In this document: piece by piece, positions 17,381 to 25,324 of the stretch
How positions within the stretch are numbered: the stretch's first letter is position 1
Layout of the letters: each line of letters starts with the position of its first letter
Assembly (NCBI RefSeq): GCF_000308435.1
Contig: NZ_BAFR01000033.1
Span: 1 to 63,184 of the forward strand
Source: Nocardia araoensis NBRC 100135
GTDB taxonomy: Bacteria > Actinomycetota > Actinomycetes > Mycobacteriales > Mycobacteriaceae
Reading direction: 5' to 3'
Length of the DNA stretch: 63,184 nt
Notes under the pieces: generated by a model
What the model was told of the DNA's origin: nothing
Database searches by the model: none
The model's input: the letters and a program-made list of their open reading frames with translations, nothing else
Program-made: the position numbers and the translations under genes

Positions 17381-17790
17381 TCGAGAAGCTGGAGAACTTC
17401 CTTCTATACAGCATAGCGGACGATTGGGCTCCGATCGGCGAGTTCGACGGGACGATCGAGAGAATTGCGGCGGAAGAATATTCGCGCACGTATGTGCTGC
17501 GGGTTGTCGAAGAATTGGCGAACGAGGGATATATCGAGTTCGGCGCCTTCCCCGGAGGCGGCAGGGGGTGGGAGCCCTGGAATGTCGGTACAAAGGAAGC
17601 GATCAGGCGGATTTCGGATGGCTATAACGGGGTTCCGGGGTATCTGAGTATTGCCGATAGCGAGATCGGCTCCAGCGAGATCTTCAGGGCGCGGATAACC
17701 GAAAGCGGCAGACGGCGGTTGCGGGAGCTGGGCGATCCGTACGAGAACTATGGTGATCCTTGGGCGGACGATCCCTACTTGCATGCGTAA
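17377..17790 (+). CDS. Probable immunity protein for the upstream toxin
   Basis: A 137-residue acidic protein whose ATG overlaps the toxin stop (ATGA), the classic position of a cognate immunity gene. No family is recognised. It begins IEKLENFLLYSIADDWAPIGEFDG, has a winged-helix-like middle (YVLRVVEELANEGYIEFGAF) and ends with an acidic tail, fitting neutralisation of a basic toxin domain. Codon use is less GC-rich than the surroundings, matching the toxin tip, so tip and immunity probably moved as a unit. Confidence 0.65.
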   Translation: MIEKLENFLLYSIADDWAPIGEFDGTIERIAAEEYSRTYVLRVVEELANEGYIEFGAFPGGGRGWEPWNVGTKEAIRRISDGYNGVPGYLSIADSEIGSSEIFRARITESGRRRLRELGDPYENYGDPWADDPYLHA

Positions 17791-18074
17791 GAAGGCCAGG
17801 CCCTTGCCATCGCAGTTGAGGTGGCGTTGTTCGCAGTCCTTGCTGTTGAAGGGGAAGGCTCGGCCGTTCGGAATGGGATCGTGATCTCCTTATAGGGCCT
17901 GGGCTTTCGATCCTGGTGCCGCTTCCCGCGTGGTGACGCCAGGCTTGCCGTATCCGGTGCGCAGCGTCTGCGATGTGGCGATTGGAGAGGCTCCCGGCGA
18001 TCTGGCCGGAGCGTGCCCGCCCGGATGCAGTCCCGCACTGCCGTCTCGCGGGGAACCTTAAAGTCGAGCCAGTC
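17791..18074. other. Intergenic region before the Fic gene
   Basis: No gene or relic was recognised in these 284 bases. They end in the operator and ribosome site of the Fic gene. Confidence 0.35.
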
Positions 18075-18105
18075 TTATTAAAGGTTATCTGTTAACCTTT
18101 AATAA
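18075..18105 (+). promoter_or_regulatory. Palindromic operator of the Fic gene
   Basis: A perfect 13-bp inverted repeat TTATTAAAGGTTA (18075-18087) and TAACCTTTAATAA (18093-18105) with a 5-nt spacer. It ends immediately before GGAGG (18106-18110) and the ATG at 18115. It is very AT-rich in a GC-rich genome. A protein bound here would cover the transcript start or ribosome site; the Fic protein's own C-terminal winged helix is a candidate. Confidence 0.7.
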
Positions 18106-18114
18106 GGAGGTGGC

Positions 18115-19404
18115 ATGGCAAAGTTTGCGCGACGGCGGTGGGCCGGCAACCTGGATGGTGGCGGCCTGTCTCGACGGGACCGTGGCTCTGGCACATACGA
18201 GGTGTACCTGCCCGATTCGCTGACTGGTCGCCGCATTGTCTTGACCAGCGAGACTGCTGCCGACGTGGTCGATGCGGAGGTGGCGATCACTCGTCTCGAT
18301 ACCGAGGCGGTAGCGCTTGTCGAGACCGAAGCGTTGTCTCGGTTGCTGCTGCGCGCCGAGGCCATCGCATCGTCACGGATCGAGGGGCTGGTGGTCGGTG
18401 CACGTCGGCTATTGCGCGCGGAAGCGGCGCGCCAGCTCGAGGGCGAATCATCGGACGTGACGGCCGCCGAGGTTCTGGCGAATATCGACGCTATGGCACT
18501 GGCCACCAGTGCGGTCGGCCGTGGTGAGCCGATCACCGAGGATGTCCTGCTCGAAATCCATCGGCGGCTGCTCACCGGCACCAGACTCGCACAGCACGGC
18601 GGGTGTTTTCGAGACGCGCAGAACTGGATCGGCGGCAGCTCCTTCAATCCCTGCTCGGCCGCATTCGTTCCGCCGCCCCCAGAGCTCGTCCCCGAACTGA
18701 TGAAGGACTTGATCGCGTTTTGTAATAGCGACGATCTGCCCGCTGTCGCGCAAGCCGCCATCGCCCACGCACAGTTCGAGACGATCCACCCCTTCATCGA
18801 CGGCAACGGCCGAACCGGTCGAGCATTGATCCATCTGATCCTGCGCCGTCGTGGCGTGGCCGAACGCGTCGTCGCGCCCGTCTCGCTCATCCTCGCCACG
18901 TGGAGCGACAGTTATATCGACGGTCTGACTCGCTTCCGGTACGTCGGTGTGCCCGATTCCCAACAGGCCACCGACGACTTGAACATCTGGGTGGCGCGCT
19001 TCGCCGCCGCCTGTACTCGCGCGGCGCAGGATGCGACCGCTTTCGAAATGAAAGCTGCTGAATTGCAGAGATCGTGGCGAGATCGAGTGGCACCGATACG
19101 GGCGAACTCCGCGCTCGATCTGCTGCTCGGCAAGCTGGTCGGAGCTCCCATCCTCACCGTCGCCACAGCGGCGACGCTGACCGGGCGCAGCTTTCCAGCC
19201 GCGAACGCGGCCGTACAGCGTCTGGCCGAAGCCGGAATCCTGCGCCAGCTCACCGTCGGTCGACGAAACAGGGCCTTCGAGTCGCCTGAGGCGATCAGCG
19301 CTTTCACCGCCTTGGAACGACGTCTTGCGAGCCCGGAGGGCGACACTCGAACATCGGACCCAGCACGGCCGGTGCCGTCGAGGAAGATGCAGTCTGGCCG
19401 CTGA
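18115..19404 (+). CDS. Fic family protein (class II AMP-transferase) with C-terminal winged helix
   Basis: A 429-residue Fic enzyme that would transfer AMP (or another nucleotide) from NTP to a protein hydroxyl. The catalytic motif HPFIDGNGRTGR is complete at about residue 225, in the setting FETIHPFIDGNGRTGRALIH. An inhibitory-helix motif S-x-x-x-E-G (SSRIEGL, about residues 86-92) precedes the core, which marks class II, self-restrained by an N-terminal helix. An N-terminal Fic_N region is present. The C-terminus (about 330-400) reads as a winged helix (VATAATLTGRSFPAANAAVQRLAEAGILRQL), so the protein may bind DNA, perhaps its own operator. AAGGAGG upstream fixes the ATG start. A fragment copy exists at 14196-14270. 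Confidence 0.9.
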   Translation: MAKFARRRWAGNLDGGGLSRRDRGSGTYEVYLPDSLTGRRIVLTSETAADVVDAEVAITRLDTEAVALVETEALSRLLLRAEAIASSRIEGLVVGARRLLRAEAARQLEGESSDVTAAEVLANIDAMALATSAVGRGEPITEDVLLEIHRRLLTGTRLAQHGGCFRDAQNWIGGSSFNPCSAAFVPPPPELVPELMKDLIAFCNSDDLPAVAQAAIAHAQFETIHPFIDGNGRTGRALIHLILRRRGVAERVVAPVSLILATWSDSYIDGLTRFRYVGVPDSQQATDDLNIWVARFAAACTRAAQDATAFEMKAAELQRSWRDRVAPIRANSALDLLLGKLVGAPILTVATAATLTGRSFPAANAAVQRLAEAGILRQLTVGRRNRAFESPEAISAFTALERRLASPEGDTRTSDPARPVPSRKMQSGR

Positions 19405-19557
19405 CCTGCGGCCGACGAGGGCGGCTCTCCCGATTCGAGCGTCCGCGAGCGTCTCAGGACGCCAGCGTCATCACGCACGGCTCGTCGTTCGACTGGGAGT
19501 TGGCTGCTGTTGGACTACTGATCGTCTGGCGCTCGGGAAACGATCCAAGGCACGGAA

Positions 19558-19764
19558 TTATCGGCAGGTGAATTCGCCGTCTTTGGTTGCGGAGAGGAAG
19601 GTGTCCCAGGCGGTGGGGGTGAAGGTCAGGGTGGGGCCGGTCGGGTTTTTGGAGTCGCGCATGCCGACTGTGCCGTTGCTCAGGTGGGCGATCTCTACGC
19701 ATTGGCCGTTGGATTCGCTGAAGCTGCTCTTGAACCAGCGCGCTCCGGATAGGTCAGCGGTCAC
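19558..19764 (-). CDS. DUF397 domain protein
   Basis: A 68-residue protein with the DUF397 signature: W(F)KSSFSESNGQCVEIA near the start, VGMRDSKNPTGPTLTFT, and a C-terminal WDTFLSATKDGEF. GTG 19764, with GGAG 9 bases before it, is the start. It overlaps the 3' end of the upstream XRE-DUF5753 regulator by 11 bp. DUF397 proteins are small partners (often antitoxin-like or regulator-binding) of such regulators across actinobacteria; WhiJ-type pairs are the studied case. Confidence 0.88.
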   Translation of the reverse strand: MTADLSGARWFKSSFSESNGQCVEIAHLSNGTVGMRDSKNPTGPTLTFTPTAWDTFLSATKDGEFTCR

Positions 19765-20653
19765 CGTCAAAACTCCTTGCTGCCCGGCGGAGCAGGTCGC
19801 GCGTAGTCTTCTCGTCCAGGGCCGTCTCTCGGATGGCGTCGGCCATTTCAGTGTAACGCTGTACCAATTCGGGCCTTTCCAGGTAGAAATCACTGCTCAT
19901 CCCGCCGTCGAGGTAGACGACCGGGGGTTCGATCGGTCTTCCTCTGCTGTCCGTGCCGAAGTCCAGGAGCACGAACGAGCCGTGCAAGATGCCGCGCGTG
20001 TATCCGGCCGAGTACGGGTGGATTCGCAGAGTGACGTTCGGCCGGGTGCTGACATCGGCTAGATACCGATGTTGTGCGGCCATCACCTTCGGCCCGCCGA
20101 CCACCCGGTAGACCGCTGATTCATCGAGAAGCACGTGAAGGTCCACCGGGCGGGTCTTGCGGGTGACCGCCACTTGCCTGTTGAGGCGAAGACGCACTCG
20201 TTGCTCGATCTCCTCGTGAGGACCGTCGTGCAGAAAAGCGCCGATCAGTGCGCGGACATAGTCGGCGGTTTGCAGCAATCCAGGGACCTGCACCGCATAA
20301 GACGTGAGCCGCTGGGCCGACCGCTCCATCCCGACGTACATGTTGAAAGCATCCGAGAACAGTCCGCCGAGCGGCGTGATGCCGTCCTCGTCTCGCGCCG
20401 TCGCCGCGCGCGACGCCAGCCCCACCGCCTGTTCGGTCTGCTCGGCGGTCACCTCGTAGAGCATGCACAGTTCGCGCACGTCTTGGCGGCGTGGTTTCAC
20501 CGCTCGTCCGGCTTCCAGGCGTTGTAACCCGTTGAAGCTGAGTTGAACTTCCTTCGCGGCGATGGCGATCGTCAGGCCGCAGCCTTCACGCGCCTCGCGC
20601 AGGAATCTGCCGAGCTGGCGGCGCAGCAGCGTCGGCGACTCGACTTCGGCCAT
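19754..20653 (-). CDS. XRE-family regulator with DUF5753 (Scr1/WhiJ-like)
   Basis: A 299-residue regulator. The N-terminal helix-turn-helix spans about residues 6-70 (LRRQLGRFLREAREGCGLTIA, EVQLSFNGLQRLEAGRAVKPR). The DUF5753 ligand-like domain fills the rest, with its marker strings VPGLLQTADYVRALI, TLRIHPYSAGY and FVLLDFGT. ATG 20653 has GGGGGA seven bases upstream; an in-frame ATG at 20704 lacks one. It overlaps the downstream DUF397 gene. Such pairs regulate development or neighbouring genes in streptomycetes; the target here is unknown. Confidence 0.88.
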   Translation of the reverse strand: MAEVESPTLLRRQLGRFLREAREGCGLTIAIAAKEVQLSFNGLQRLEAGRAVKPRRQDVRELCMLYEVTAEQTEQAVGLASRAATARDEDGITPLGGLFSDAFNMYVGMERSAQRLTSYAVQVPGLLQTADYVRALIGAFLHDGPHEEIEQRVRLRLNRQVAVTRKTRPVDLHVLLDESAVYRVVGGPKVMAAQHRYLADVSTRPNVTLRIHPYSAGYTRGILHGSFVLLDFGTDSRGRPIEPPVVYLDGGMSSDFYLERPELVQRYTEMADAIRETALDEKTTRDLLRRAARSFDGDR

Positions 20654-20693
20654 CGGCTTTCCCCCAGGTGAATGAATCCAGCACACGGTCTGA

Positions 20694-20728
20694 ACTGCAT
20701 CCATTGATACACCGAAGTTCGATGCAGT
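20694..20728 (-). promoter_or_regulatory. Inverted repeat upstream of the XRE regulator
   Basis: ACTGCATC (20694-20701) and GATGCAGT (20721-20728) form a spaced 8-bp palindrome 41-75 bp before the regulator start. It could be an autoregulatory operator; there is no other support. Confidence 0.35.
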
Positions 20729-20897
20729 CCAGGGCTTTCGGTGAAGTTGTCGGGAATACGCGAATCAGGTCGAAGTGGGCCGTCCCCGGCTGGTGTGCTG
20801 TGCCTGCGCCGGGCCGCTGAACAGGGCTTTGTCGGTTCTAAGCGGCGAGCGATTCGCGATAGGCGCGCTTCCGACTCATTCGACGGCAGGGGAACAC

Positions 20898-21410
20898 ATG
20901 CAGGAAGGCTCCTTTCGAGACACTCCCACCACCAGGTGCGCGTTCTATCGCCGTCTCGGCGGACTCGCCGCAGGTGTGGACCCGCACACCGGCCGCATCA
21001 CGGTCCCGGCCGGCAGCGTATGGGGATTGGGGATGGCGGCGTATCTCGGCCATGAGGTCCGCGAGGAACTGCGGCGGCGGGAAAGCGCTACCGGACCGAT
21101 CGTGTCCTACCCGAGGCCGGGTTGCTGGGTCTTTCTCGTGCGTCCCGATCTTCCGGACTCGACCGCTGCTTTCGCCCAGTTGTATCGGGCTGGTGTCACG
21201 GTTTACGCCCACGGCCGGGTGATCGCGTTGCCGTCGCCGGCCGACCGGCCTCCTGCGGTGCGGCATTGGGTCGAGCCGCCTCGCGACGGTTTCCGGCCCT
21301 CGGCGATGGTGGTGGTCGCGGCGATCAGCCGATTCCTTCCGCCGCGAGCGATCGACCTGTCCGCCCTCGGCATCTCCGAAGTTTCGACCCGGACCAGGGG
21401 AGTTCGGTGA
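20898..21410 (+). CDS. Conserved hypothetical protein, paralogue of the gene at 31172-31630
   Basis: A 170-residue protein of unknown function. ATG 20898 has AGGGGAA upstream. It shares a full-length pattern with the protein at 31172-31630: TTRCAFYRRLGGLAAGVDPHTGRI, GMAAYLGHEVREEL, GPIVSYPRPGCWVFLVRPDLPD, a loop ending IALPSPAD, then HWVEPPRDGFRPS. The alternation of strands with a RxxxFLVxPDLP core and an LPSP turn hints at a compact alpha/beta domain, but no family name is secure. Its stop overlaps the next gene's GTG start (GTGA), as its paralogue overlaps its own neighbour, so both lead two-gene units. Confidence 0.6.
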   Translation: MQEGSFRDTPTTRCAFYRRLGGLAAGVDPHTGRITVPAGSVWGLGMAAYLGHEVREELRRRESATGPIVSYPRPGCWVFLVRPDLPDSTAAFAQLYRAGVTVYAHGRVIALPSPADRPPAVRHWVEPPRDGFRPSAMVVVAAISRFLPPRAIDLSALGISEVSTRTRGVR

Positions 21411-21937
21411 CAACCCATCCCCGAAGTCCTCAGAGCGCCAACCAGGTTCGTGCGCCGCGCCTGCCGGGCACCCGCGCTTTTTTCGACGTCTTCAACGCCC
21501 GCATCGAGCCGGTGGACGCGCTGATGGTGTCGGCCGTGGGGCTGCTCGGCGTGTGGGTCCGGCATTACGAGGCCCGCAAGCCCGGCCGTCCGATGAGCCA
21601 GCGGTTGGCCTATTTGATGGACCTGCATATCTGGGCCATCGACCGATACGTGGAAGACCTGCTCGAAACGGCGGGTCACCGGCCTGCTGCGGACGCCGAG
21701 GAGATGCATTACTCCTACGGCGAGATGGTCAGCCTGCTCACCGCGGATTTCGTGCGCTGCCGCCGAGAGGAACGGCAACCCGGCGGCATCACCGAGGATC
21801 AGGTGCTCCACCACGTCAGGCACTGGGACGGGTTCAACGCCATGGTGGACGCGGTAGCCGCCGGGCGAGTGCGCCCGAAGGTTCCGCACAGGGCGCGGCC
21901 CGCGTCTCCGGCTGCCGAACCGCAGGAGAGGGTGTGA
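21407..21937 (+). CDS. Hypothetical helical protein coupled to the upstream gene
   Basis: A 176-residue protein starting at GTG 21407 (AGGGGAG upstream; four-base overlap). Mostly helical: IEPVDALMVSAVGLLGVWVRHYEAR, RLAYLMDLHIWAIDRYVEDLLE, then YGEMVSLLTADFVRCRREE. It occupies the slot taken by a DUF4254 protein in the paralogous pair at 30744-31630, and its regularly spaced helices and mid-protein aspartates are loosely reminiscent, but I cannot show homology. It is followed by another overlapping small gene. Confidence 0.5.
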   Translation: MTTHPRSPQSANQVRAPRLPGTRAFFDVFNARIEPVDALMVSAVGLLGVWVRHYEARKPGRPMSQRLAYLMDLHIWAIDRYVEDLLETAGHRPAADAEEMHYSYGEMVSLLTADFVRCRREERQPGGITEDQVLHHVRHWDGFNAMVDAVAAGRVRPKVPHRARPASPAAEPQERV

Positions 21938-22143
21938 CCACCCCCCGCCCAGAGGGGCCCGATGTCCACCTGCGCGTCCTGCTCGGCGGCCTGAGTCTCG
22001 ACTTCGCCGCTTGCCATACCGCAGCCGTGCGGTTCATCAAGGAGTGGCGTGCGGTGCGCGCTGCTGCCGACCTCATCGTTGTTCCTGGCGATACAGCCGG
22101 GCTGCCGCGTTTGCCGTGCGAGCGCCTCTACTTGCAACCGTGA
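21934..22143 (+). CDS. Small hypothetical protein
   Basis: A 69-residue protein starting at GTG 21934, which overlaps the previous stop (GTGA). It reads HLRVLLGGLSLDFAACHTAAVRF, then helical EWRAVRAAADLIVVPGDTAG, ending in CERLYLQP. No family is recognised. The translational coupling to two upstream genes is the main evidence that it is real. Confidence 0.4.
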   Translation: MTTPRPEGPDVHLRVLLGGLSLDFAACHTAAVRFIKEWRAVRAAADLIVVPGDTAGLPRLPCERLYLQP

Positions 22144-22207
22144 AGACGCTCGCGCCACACGCCGCGGACGAATTCTCGACTCGGGCGCAATCACCCCGTG
22201 CGATGGT

Positions 22208-22270
22208 CCGCGAGTGGCACACCGTCGAGAGGCTTACTAGGCCGATGGCGCGGTGGTGTGCCACTCGCGG
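22208..22270. terminator. Long-stem inverted repeat between convergent genes
   Basis: A perfect 16-bp inverted repeat CCGCGAGTGGCACACC (22208-22223) and its complement (22255-22270) around a 31-nt loop. It lies between the plus-strand small gene ending at 22143 and the minus-strand gene ending at 22281. It may terminate both, although the large loop is unusual and a transposon-end relic is possible. Confidence 0.5.
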
Positions 22271-22280
22271 ACGCCGCGTG

Positions 22281-22526
22281 TCATCGGCGGTCCGGATTGT
22301 CATGGAGGTCACCGGCGAGGATGTCGTCGACGCGTGCGGCGAGTGTGTGATCGCCGCTGGCGAAACGGTTCAGGCGTAGAGGCCGCGATCGGCGGACCCG
22401 CATCGCGGCCAGGTGAATAGCGTCGCGAAGGATATCCGCACTGCTGATGCCCGTCCGCATTGCCGCGTCCTCGATGACGGCCAAGTCGGCAGTATCAGCG
22501 TGGACCGTGATTTGCTCGAGAGGCAT
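22281..22526 (-). CDS. Ribbon-helix-helix/VapB-like antitoxin-type protein
   Basis: An 81-residue protein from ATG 22526: PLEQITVHADTADLAVIEDAAMRTG is a strand-helix opening typical of CopG/VapB-like DNA-binding antitoxins, followed by SSADILRDAIHLAAMRVRR and a toxin-wrapping style tail (RFASGDHTLAARVDDILAGDL). No PIN or other toxin gene follows; the next element downstream is a terminator-like repeat. It is therefore either an orphan antitoxin or a stand-alone regulator. Longer upstream extensions are rejected because they enter the HigA-like gene region. Confidence 0.5.
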   Translation of the reverse strand: MPLEQITVHADTADLAVIEDAAMRTGISSADILRDAIHLAAMRVRRSRPLRLNRFASGDHTLAARVDDILAGDLHDNPDRR

Positions 22527-22635
22527 ATGCACACTGTGGCAGAGGTGTGCGCGAAGCTGTCGCGAGCCATATGGGAGGCGGTTCATTTCGGCTCTGTGCG
22601 AGGGGACGAACGCCGGAAGCCGGGCGCAGCGATCG

Positions 22636-22962
22636 CTACGCCGCGCTGGTGTGCGGCGTGAAACTGACGCGCGCGTCGTCGGCATCGATGGCGATGTTCA
22701 GCGAAGCGTCCAGGGCTCGTGCCAGCTTTGTCAGTAGCGGAAGGGTGGGGACGGCGTCGGATCCCTCGATCCGGGAGATCTTCGCCTGCGTCAGTCCCGC
22801 CCGGTCGGCGAGTTCGGCTTGGGTGAGGCCGAGCTCCGTGCGAGGGTTGTATACGGCGGCGGCCAGCTCCATGGCCAGTCGGATTTCATGACGCACTTCG
22901 CTGACGGCCTCGGGCTCGGTCAGTCCCTGGTCTCTACCCGTCTTCCATCGACTGTGGGGCAT
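22636..22962 (-). CDS. XRE-family antitoxin-like regulator (HigA-type)
   Basis: A 108-residue protein with a central Cro/CI helix-turn-helix: RTELGLTQAELADRAGLTQAKISRIEGSD, followed by PTLPLLTKLARALDASLNIAID, a tail common in HigA-like antitoxins. Start ATG 22962 is chosen over GTG 22965 because GGGAG lies 7 bases before it. No HigB/RelE-type toxin gene is next to it; the flanking genes are the RHH protein and a Uma2-like protein, either of which could be the functional partner. Confidence 0.75.
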   Translation of the reverse strand: MPHSRWKTGRDQGLTEPEAVSEVRHEIRLAMELAAAVYNPRTELGLTQAELADRAGLTQAKISRIEGSDAVPTLPLLTKLARALDASLNIAIDADDARVSFTPHTSAA

Positions 22963-22993
22963 CACAGCTCTCCCTTCTCGACCGACCTGCGCG

Positions 22994-23647
22994 TCAGAAT
23001 TCCAACTCGGACCAGGGGATGTGGATCGGGAACGGGAAGTCGATGGTGATGGCGTCGGAATCGTTCGGTGACCATTCGCCGATCAGCAAGTAGTTCGTCG
23101 GATGGAGCGGGCGTACGCCGGGTGGGAGCTCGCCGGGTTCGGTTTCCAGGGCGTACGCGCGGACTGTCGCGATGGCCCTCTTCTTACGCGCGAGCGCCAC
23201 CTCCCAATACCAGGGGATGCCCCCATCGGCGTACCGTCGCTGCTCCTTGTACGGATCGAATGCGATGTTCGCCGGAGAACTGATGTGGCCGACAAGAAGC
23301 ACGTCGTCAGCTCGGATGTCCTGGTAGGGGGTGTCGAGGCGGCGGTAGACGAGCACGTCGGGGGTGGCGAAGTCCGACTTGCCGATCTTGCCGAAGAAGA
23401 CGTTGGTTTCGAAGTCGACACGCCACCAGCTTTGTGGCTGCTCGGCCATGCCATCGCGGGCGCAGCGCTTGAGTGCGCTGGTCAGCGCGAACGTGAACGC
23501 TTGATGTTCGGCAGGTCCCCGCTGGCGCCAGACGACGCGCCCGTTGCGCAGCTCGATCTGTCCGGCGATCTCCTCGGGTAGCTGCTCGAGCTCCTCCCAG
23601 GTCATGGACTCCGGGAGGTCGGGTCGTTCGACGCCTGAGCTCGACAT
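22994..23647 (-). CDS. Uma2-like protein with altered active site
   Basis: A 217-residue member of the Uma2/PD-(D/E)XK group. Family features are present: MTWEELEQLPEEIAGQIELRNGRVV at the N-terminus, FATPDVLVYRRL with the aspartate, and YADGGIPWYWEV. The expected ExxSP catalytic strand instead reads LLVGHISSPAN, so the glutamate (normally VVEIxSP) is replaced by histidine or glycine. The lysine-bearing DPYKEQRRYA remains. It is probably catalytically impaired, or a DNA-binding derivative. It lies 29 bp upstream of the HigA-like gene on the same strand, and the two may form a unit. It ends the island before the rpsH promoter. Confidence 0.75.
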   Translation of the reverse strand: MSSSGVERPDLPESMTWEELEQLPEEIAGQIELRNGRVVWRQRGPAEHQAFTFALTSALKRCARDGMAEQPQSWWRVDFETNVFFGKIGKSDFATPDVLVYRRLDTPYQDIRADDVLLVGHISSPANIAFDPYKEQRRYADGGIPWYWEVALARKKRAIATVRAYALETEPGELPPGVRPLHPTNYLLIGEWSPNDSDAITIDFPFPIHIPWSELEF

Positions 23648-23725
23648 AGGCCCATGTTAGCCCGGTCACGGGCTGTTTCCGCTGGTCATGGGTCCAGCGA
23701 AGCGGGCACCTCACAGACCCCGATT

Positions 23726-23782
23726 TTGCCCAGGTGAACCCCTTGCCTACACTAGAGCGGTTGCCTGGGCACCTCCATGCCC
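23726..23782 (+). promoter_or_regulatory. Promoter and leader hairpin of the rpsH operon
   Basis: TTGCCC (23726-23731) and TACACT (23748-23753) are separated by 16 bp. A hairpin GGGCA/TGCCC (23767-23771 with 23778-23782) follows. The sequence tacactagagcggttgcct equals the rplN promoter core but for one base. A leader of about 150 nt precedes rpsH. Confidence 0.65.
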
Positions 23783-23930
23783 GCATGCGTGCGCCCGGGC
23801 GATCGAACCTCCTCCGGTCGGCAAGGGTCGGCCGGACCATCCGAATTGTCGTAGGCCCACCGCTGGGCATGCCGATGTGCATGGCGGCGCTGTATGGGAA
23901 CCGCGGCGAGAAAGGTGTCTAGGTCGAACC

Positions 23931-24329
23931 ATGACCATGACTGATCCGATCGCAGACTTCCTGACACGTCTGCGCAACGCCAACTCGGCGTACCACGATC
24001 AGGTGAAGGCTCCGCACTCGAAGCTCAAGGCGAACATCGCCGAGATCCTCAAGCGCGAGGGTTACATCGCCGACTACCGGACCGAGGACGCACAGGTGGG
24101 CAAGACGCTCATCGTCGACCTCAAGTACGGCCCGAGCCGTGAGCGCAGCCTCGCCGGCGTGCGCCGCGTCTCCAAGCCCGGTCTGCGCGTGTACGCGAAA
24201 TCCACCAACCTGCCCAAGGTGCTCGGCGGCCTCGGCGTGGCGATCATCTCCACGTCCTCCGGCCTGCTGACCGACAAGCAGGCGGCCAAGCAGGGCGTGG
24301 GCGGCGAAGTCCTCGCTTACGTCTGGTAA
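23931..24329 (+). CDS. rpsH: 30S ribosomal protein S8
   Basis: A 132-residue 16S-binding assembly protein and, in model bacteria, the translational repressor of the spc operon. Recognised by [34 protein letters not shown] and the C-terminal [25 protein letters not shown]. It begins the second half of the split operon, with its own promoter, instead of following rpsN. Confidence 0.97.
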   Translation: MTMTDPIADFLTRLRNANSAYHDQVKAPHSKLKANIAEILKREGYIADYRTEDAQVGKTLIVDLKYGPSRERSLAGVRRVSKPGLRVYAKSTNLPKVLGGLGVAIISTSSGLLTDKQAAKQGVGGEVLAYVW

Positions 24330-24343
24330 GGGAGGTCAGGACA

Positions 24344-24883
24344 ATGTCGCGTATTGGTAAAAAGCCCATCGCAATCCCCGCTGGCGTCGACATCACCATC
24401 GACGGCCAGGACATCGCGGTGAAGGGGCCCAAGGGCACCCTGTCGCTCACCGTCGCCGAGCCGATCACCGTCGCCAAGGGCGAGGACGGCCAGCTCGAGG
24501 TCGCCCGTCCGGACGACGAGCGCCGCAGCCGCGCACTGCACGGCCTGACCCGCACCCTCGTGTCGAACATGATCGTCGGTGTGACCCAGGGCTACGAGAA
24601 GAAGATGGAGATCTTCGGCGTCGGTTACCGTGTCGCGCTGAAGGGCCAGAACCTCGAGTTCGCCCTCGGCTACAGCCACCCGGTGCCGATCGAGGCGCCC
24701 GAGGGCATCACGTTCGCGGTGGAGTCGCCCACCAAGTTCTCCGTGTCCGGAATCGACAAGCAGAAGGTCGGCCAGATTTCGGCGGTCATCCACGGCCTGC
24801 GCAAGCCCGACCCGTACAAGGGCAAGGGCATCCGCTACGCAGGCGAGGTCGTTCGCCGCAAGGTCGGAAAGACGGGTAAGTGA
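24344..24883 (+). CDS. rplF: 50S ribosomal protein L6
   Basis: A 179-residue protein near the GTPase-associated centre. [20 protein letters not shown] opens it, and the L6 signature [20 protein letters not shown] closes it. GGGAGG lies a few bases before the ATG (24329-24334). Normal length; the stop overlaps a GTG of the next frame. Confidence 0.97.
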   Translation: MSRIGKKPIAIPAGVDITIDGQDIAVKGPKGTLSLTVAEPITVAKGEDGQLEVARPDDERRSRALHGLTRTLVSNMIVGVTQGYEKKMEIFGVGYRVALKGQNLEFALGYSHPVPIEAPEGITFAVESPTKFSVSGIDKQKVGQISAVIHGLRKPDPYKGKGIRYAGEVVRRKVGKTGK

Positions 24884-24885
24884 TC

Positions 24886-25293
24886 ATGGCGCAAACCGAA
24901 AACCAGAAGGCCAAGCGCATCCCCCTGGGCAAGGACGTGTCGACGCAGCGCCGTCTGTCGAAGACGCGCCGTCACTTCCGCCTGCGCAAGAAGGTCGCGG
25001 GTACCACCGAGCGTCCGCGCCTGGTGGTCAACCGCTCCTCGCGCCACCTGCACGCGCAGCTGGTCGACGACTCGGTCGGCAAGACCATCGCCGCCGCCTC
25101 GACCATCGAGGCCGACGTGCGTGCGCTGGACGGCGACAAGTCGGCCAAGAGCAAGAAGGTCGGCGCCCTGCTGGCCGAGCGTGCCAAGGCCGCCGGTGTC
25201 GAGGCCGTCGTGTTCGACCGTGGTGGGCACGACTACCACGGCCGGATCGCCGCACTGGCCGATGCCGCTCGCGAAGGTGGGTTGAAATTCTGA
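24886..25293 (+). CDS. rplR: 50S ribosomal protein L18
   Basis: A 135-residue 5S rRNA-binding protein. ATG 24886 gives the usual actinobacterial N-terminus [16 protein letters not shown]; a GTG two codons earlier (24880) overlaps the rplF stop and is possible. [18 protein letters not shown] and [24 protein letters not shown] are diagnostic. Confidence 0.96.
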   Translation: MAQTENQKAKRIPLGKDVSTQRRLSKTRRHFRLRKKVAGTTERPRLVVNRSSRHLHAQLVDDSVGKTIAAASTIEADVRALDGDKSAKSKKVGALLAERAKAAGVEAVVFDRGGHDYHGRIAALADAAREGGLKF

Positions 25294-25324
25294 TGATCGA
25301 TAACAAGAACGGAAGGAACGTCTG

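Noticed and set aside
8080..23930. The island as an integrative or conjugative element
   Set aside because: No integrase, transposase, relaxase or tRNA attachment site was found. Only the terminator direct repeats support insertion, so it is called an accessory island.
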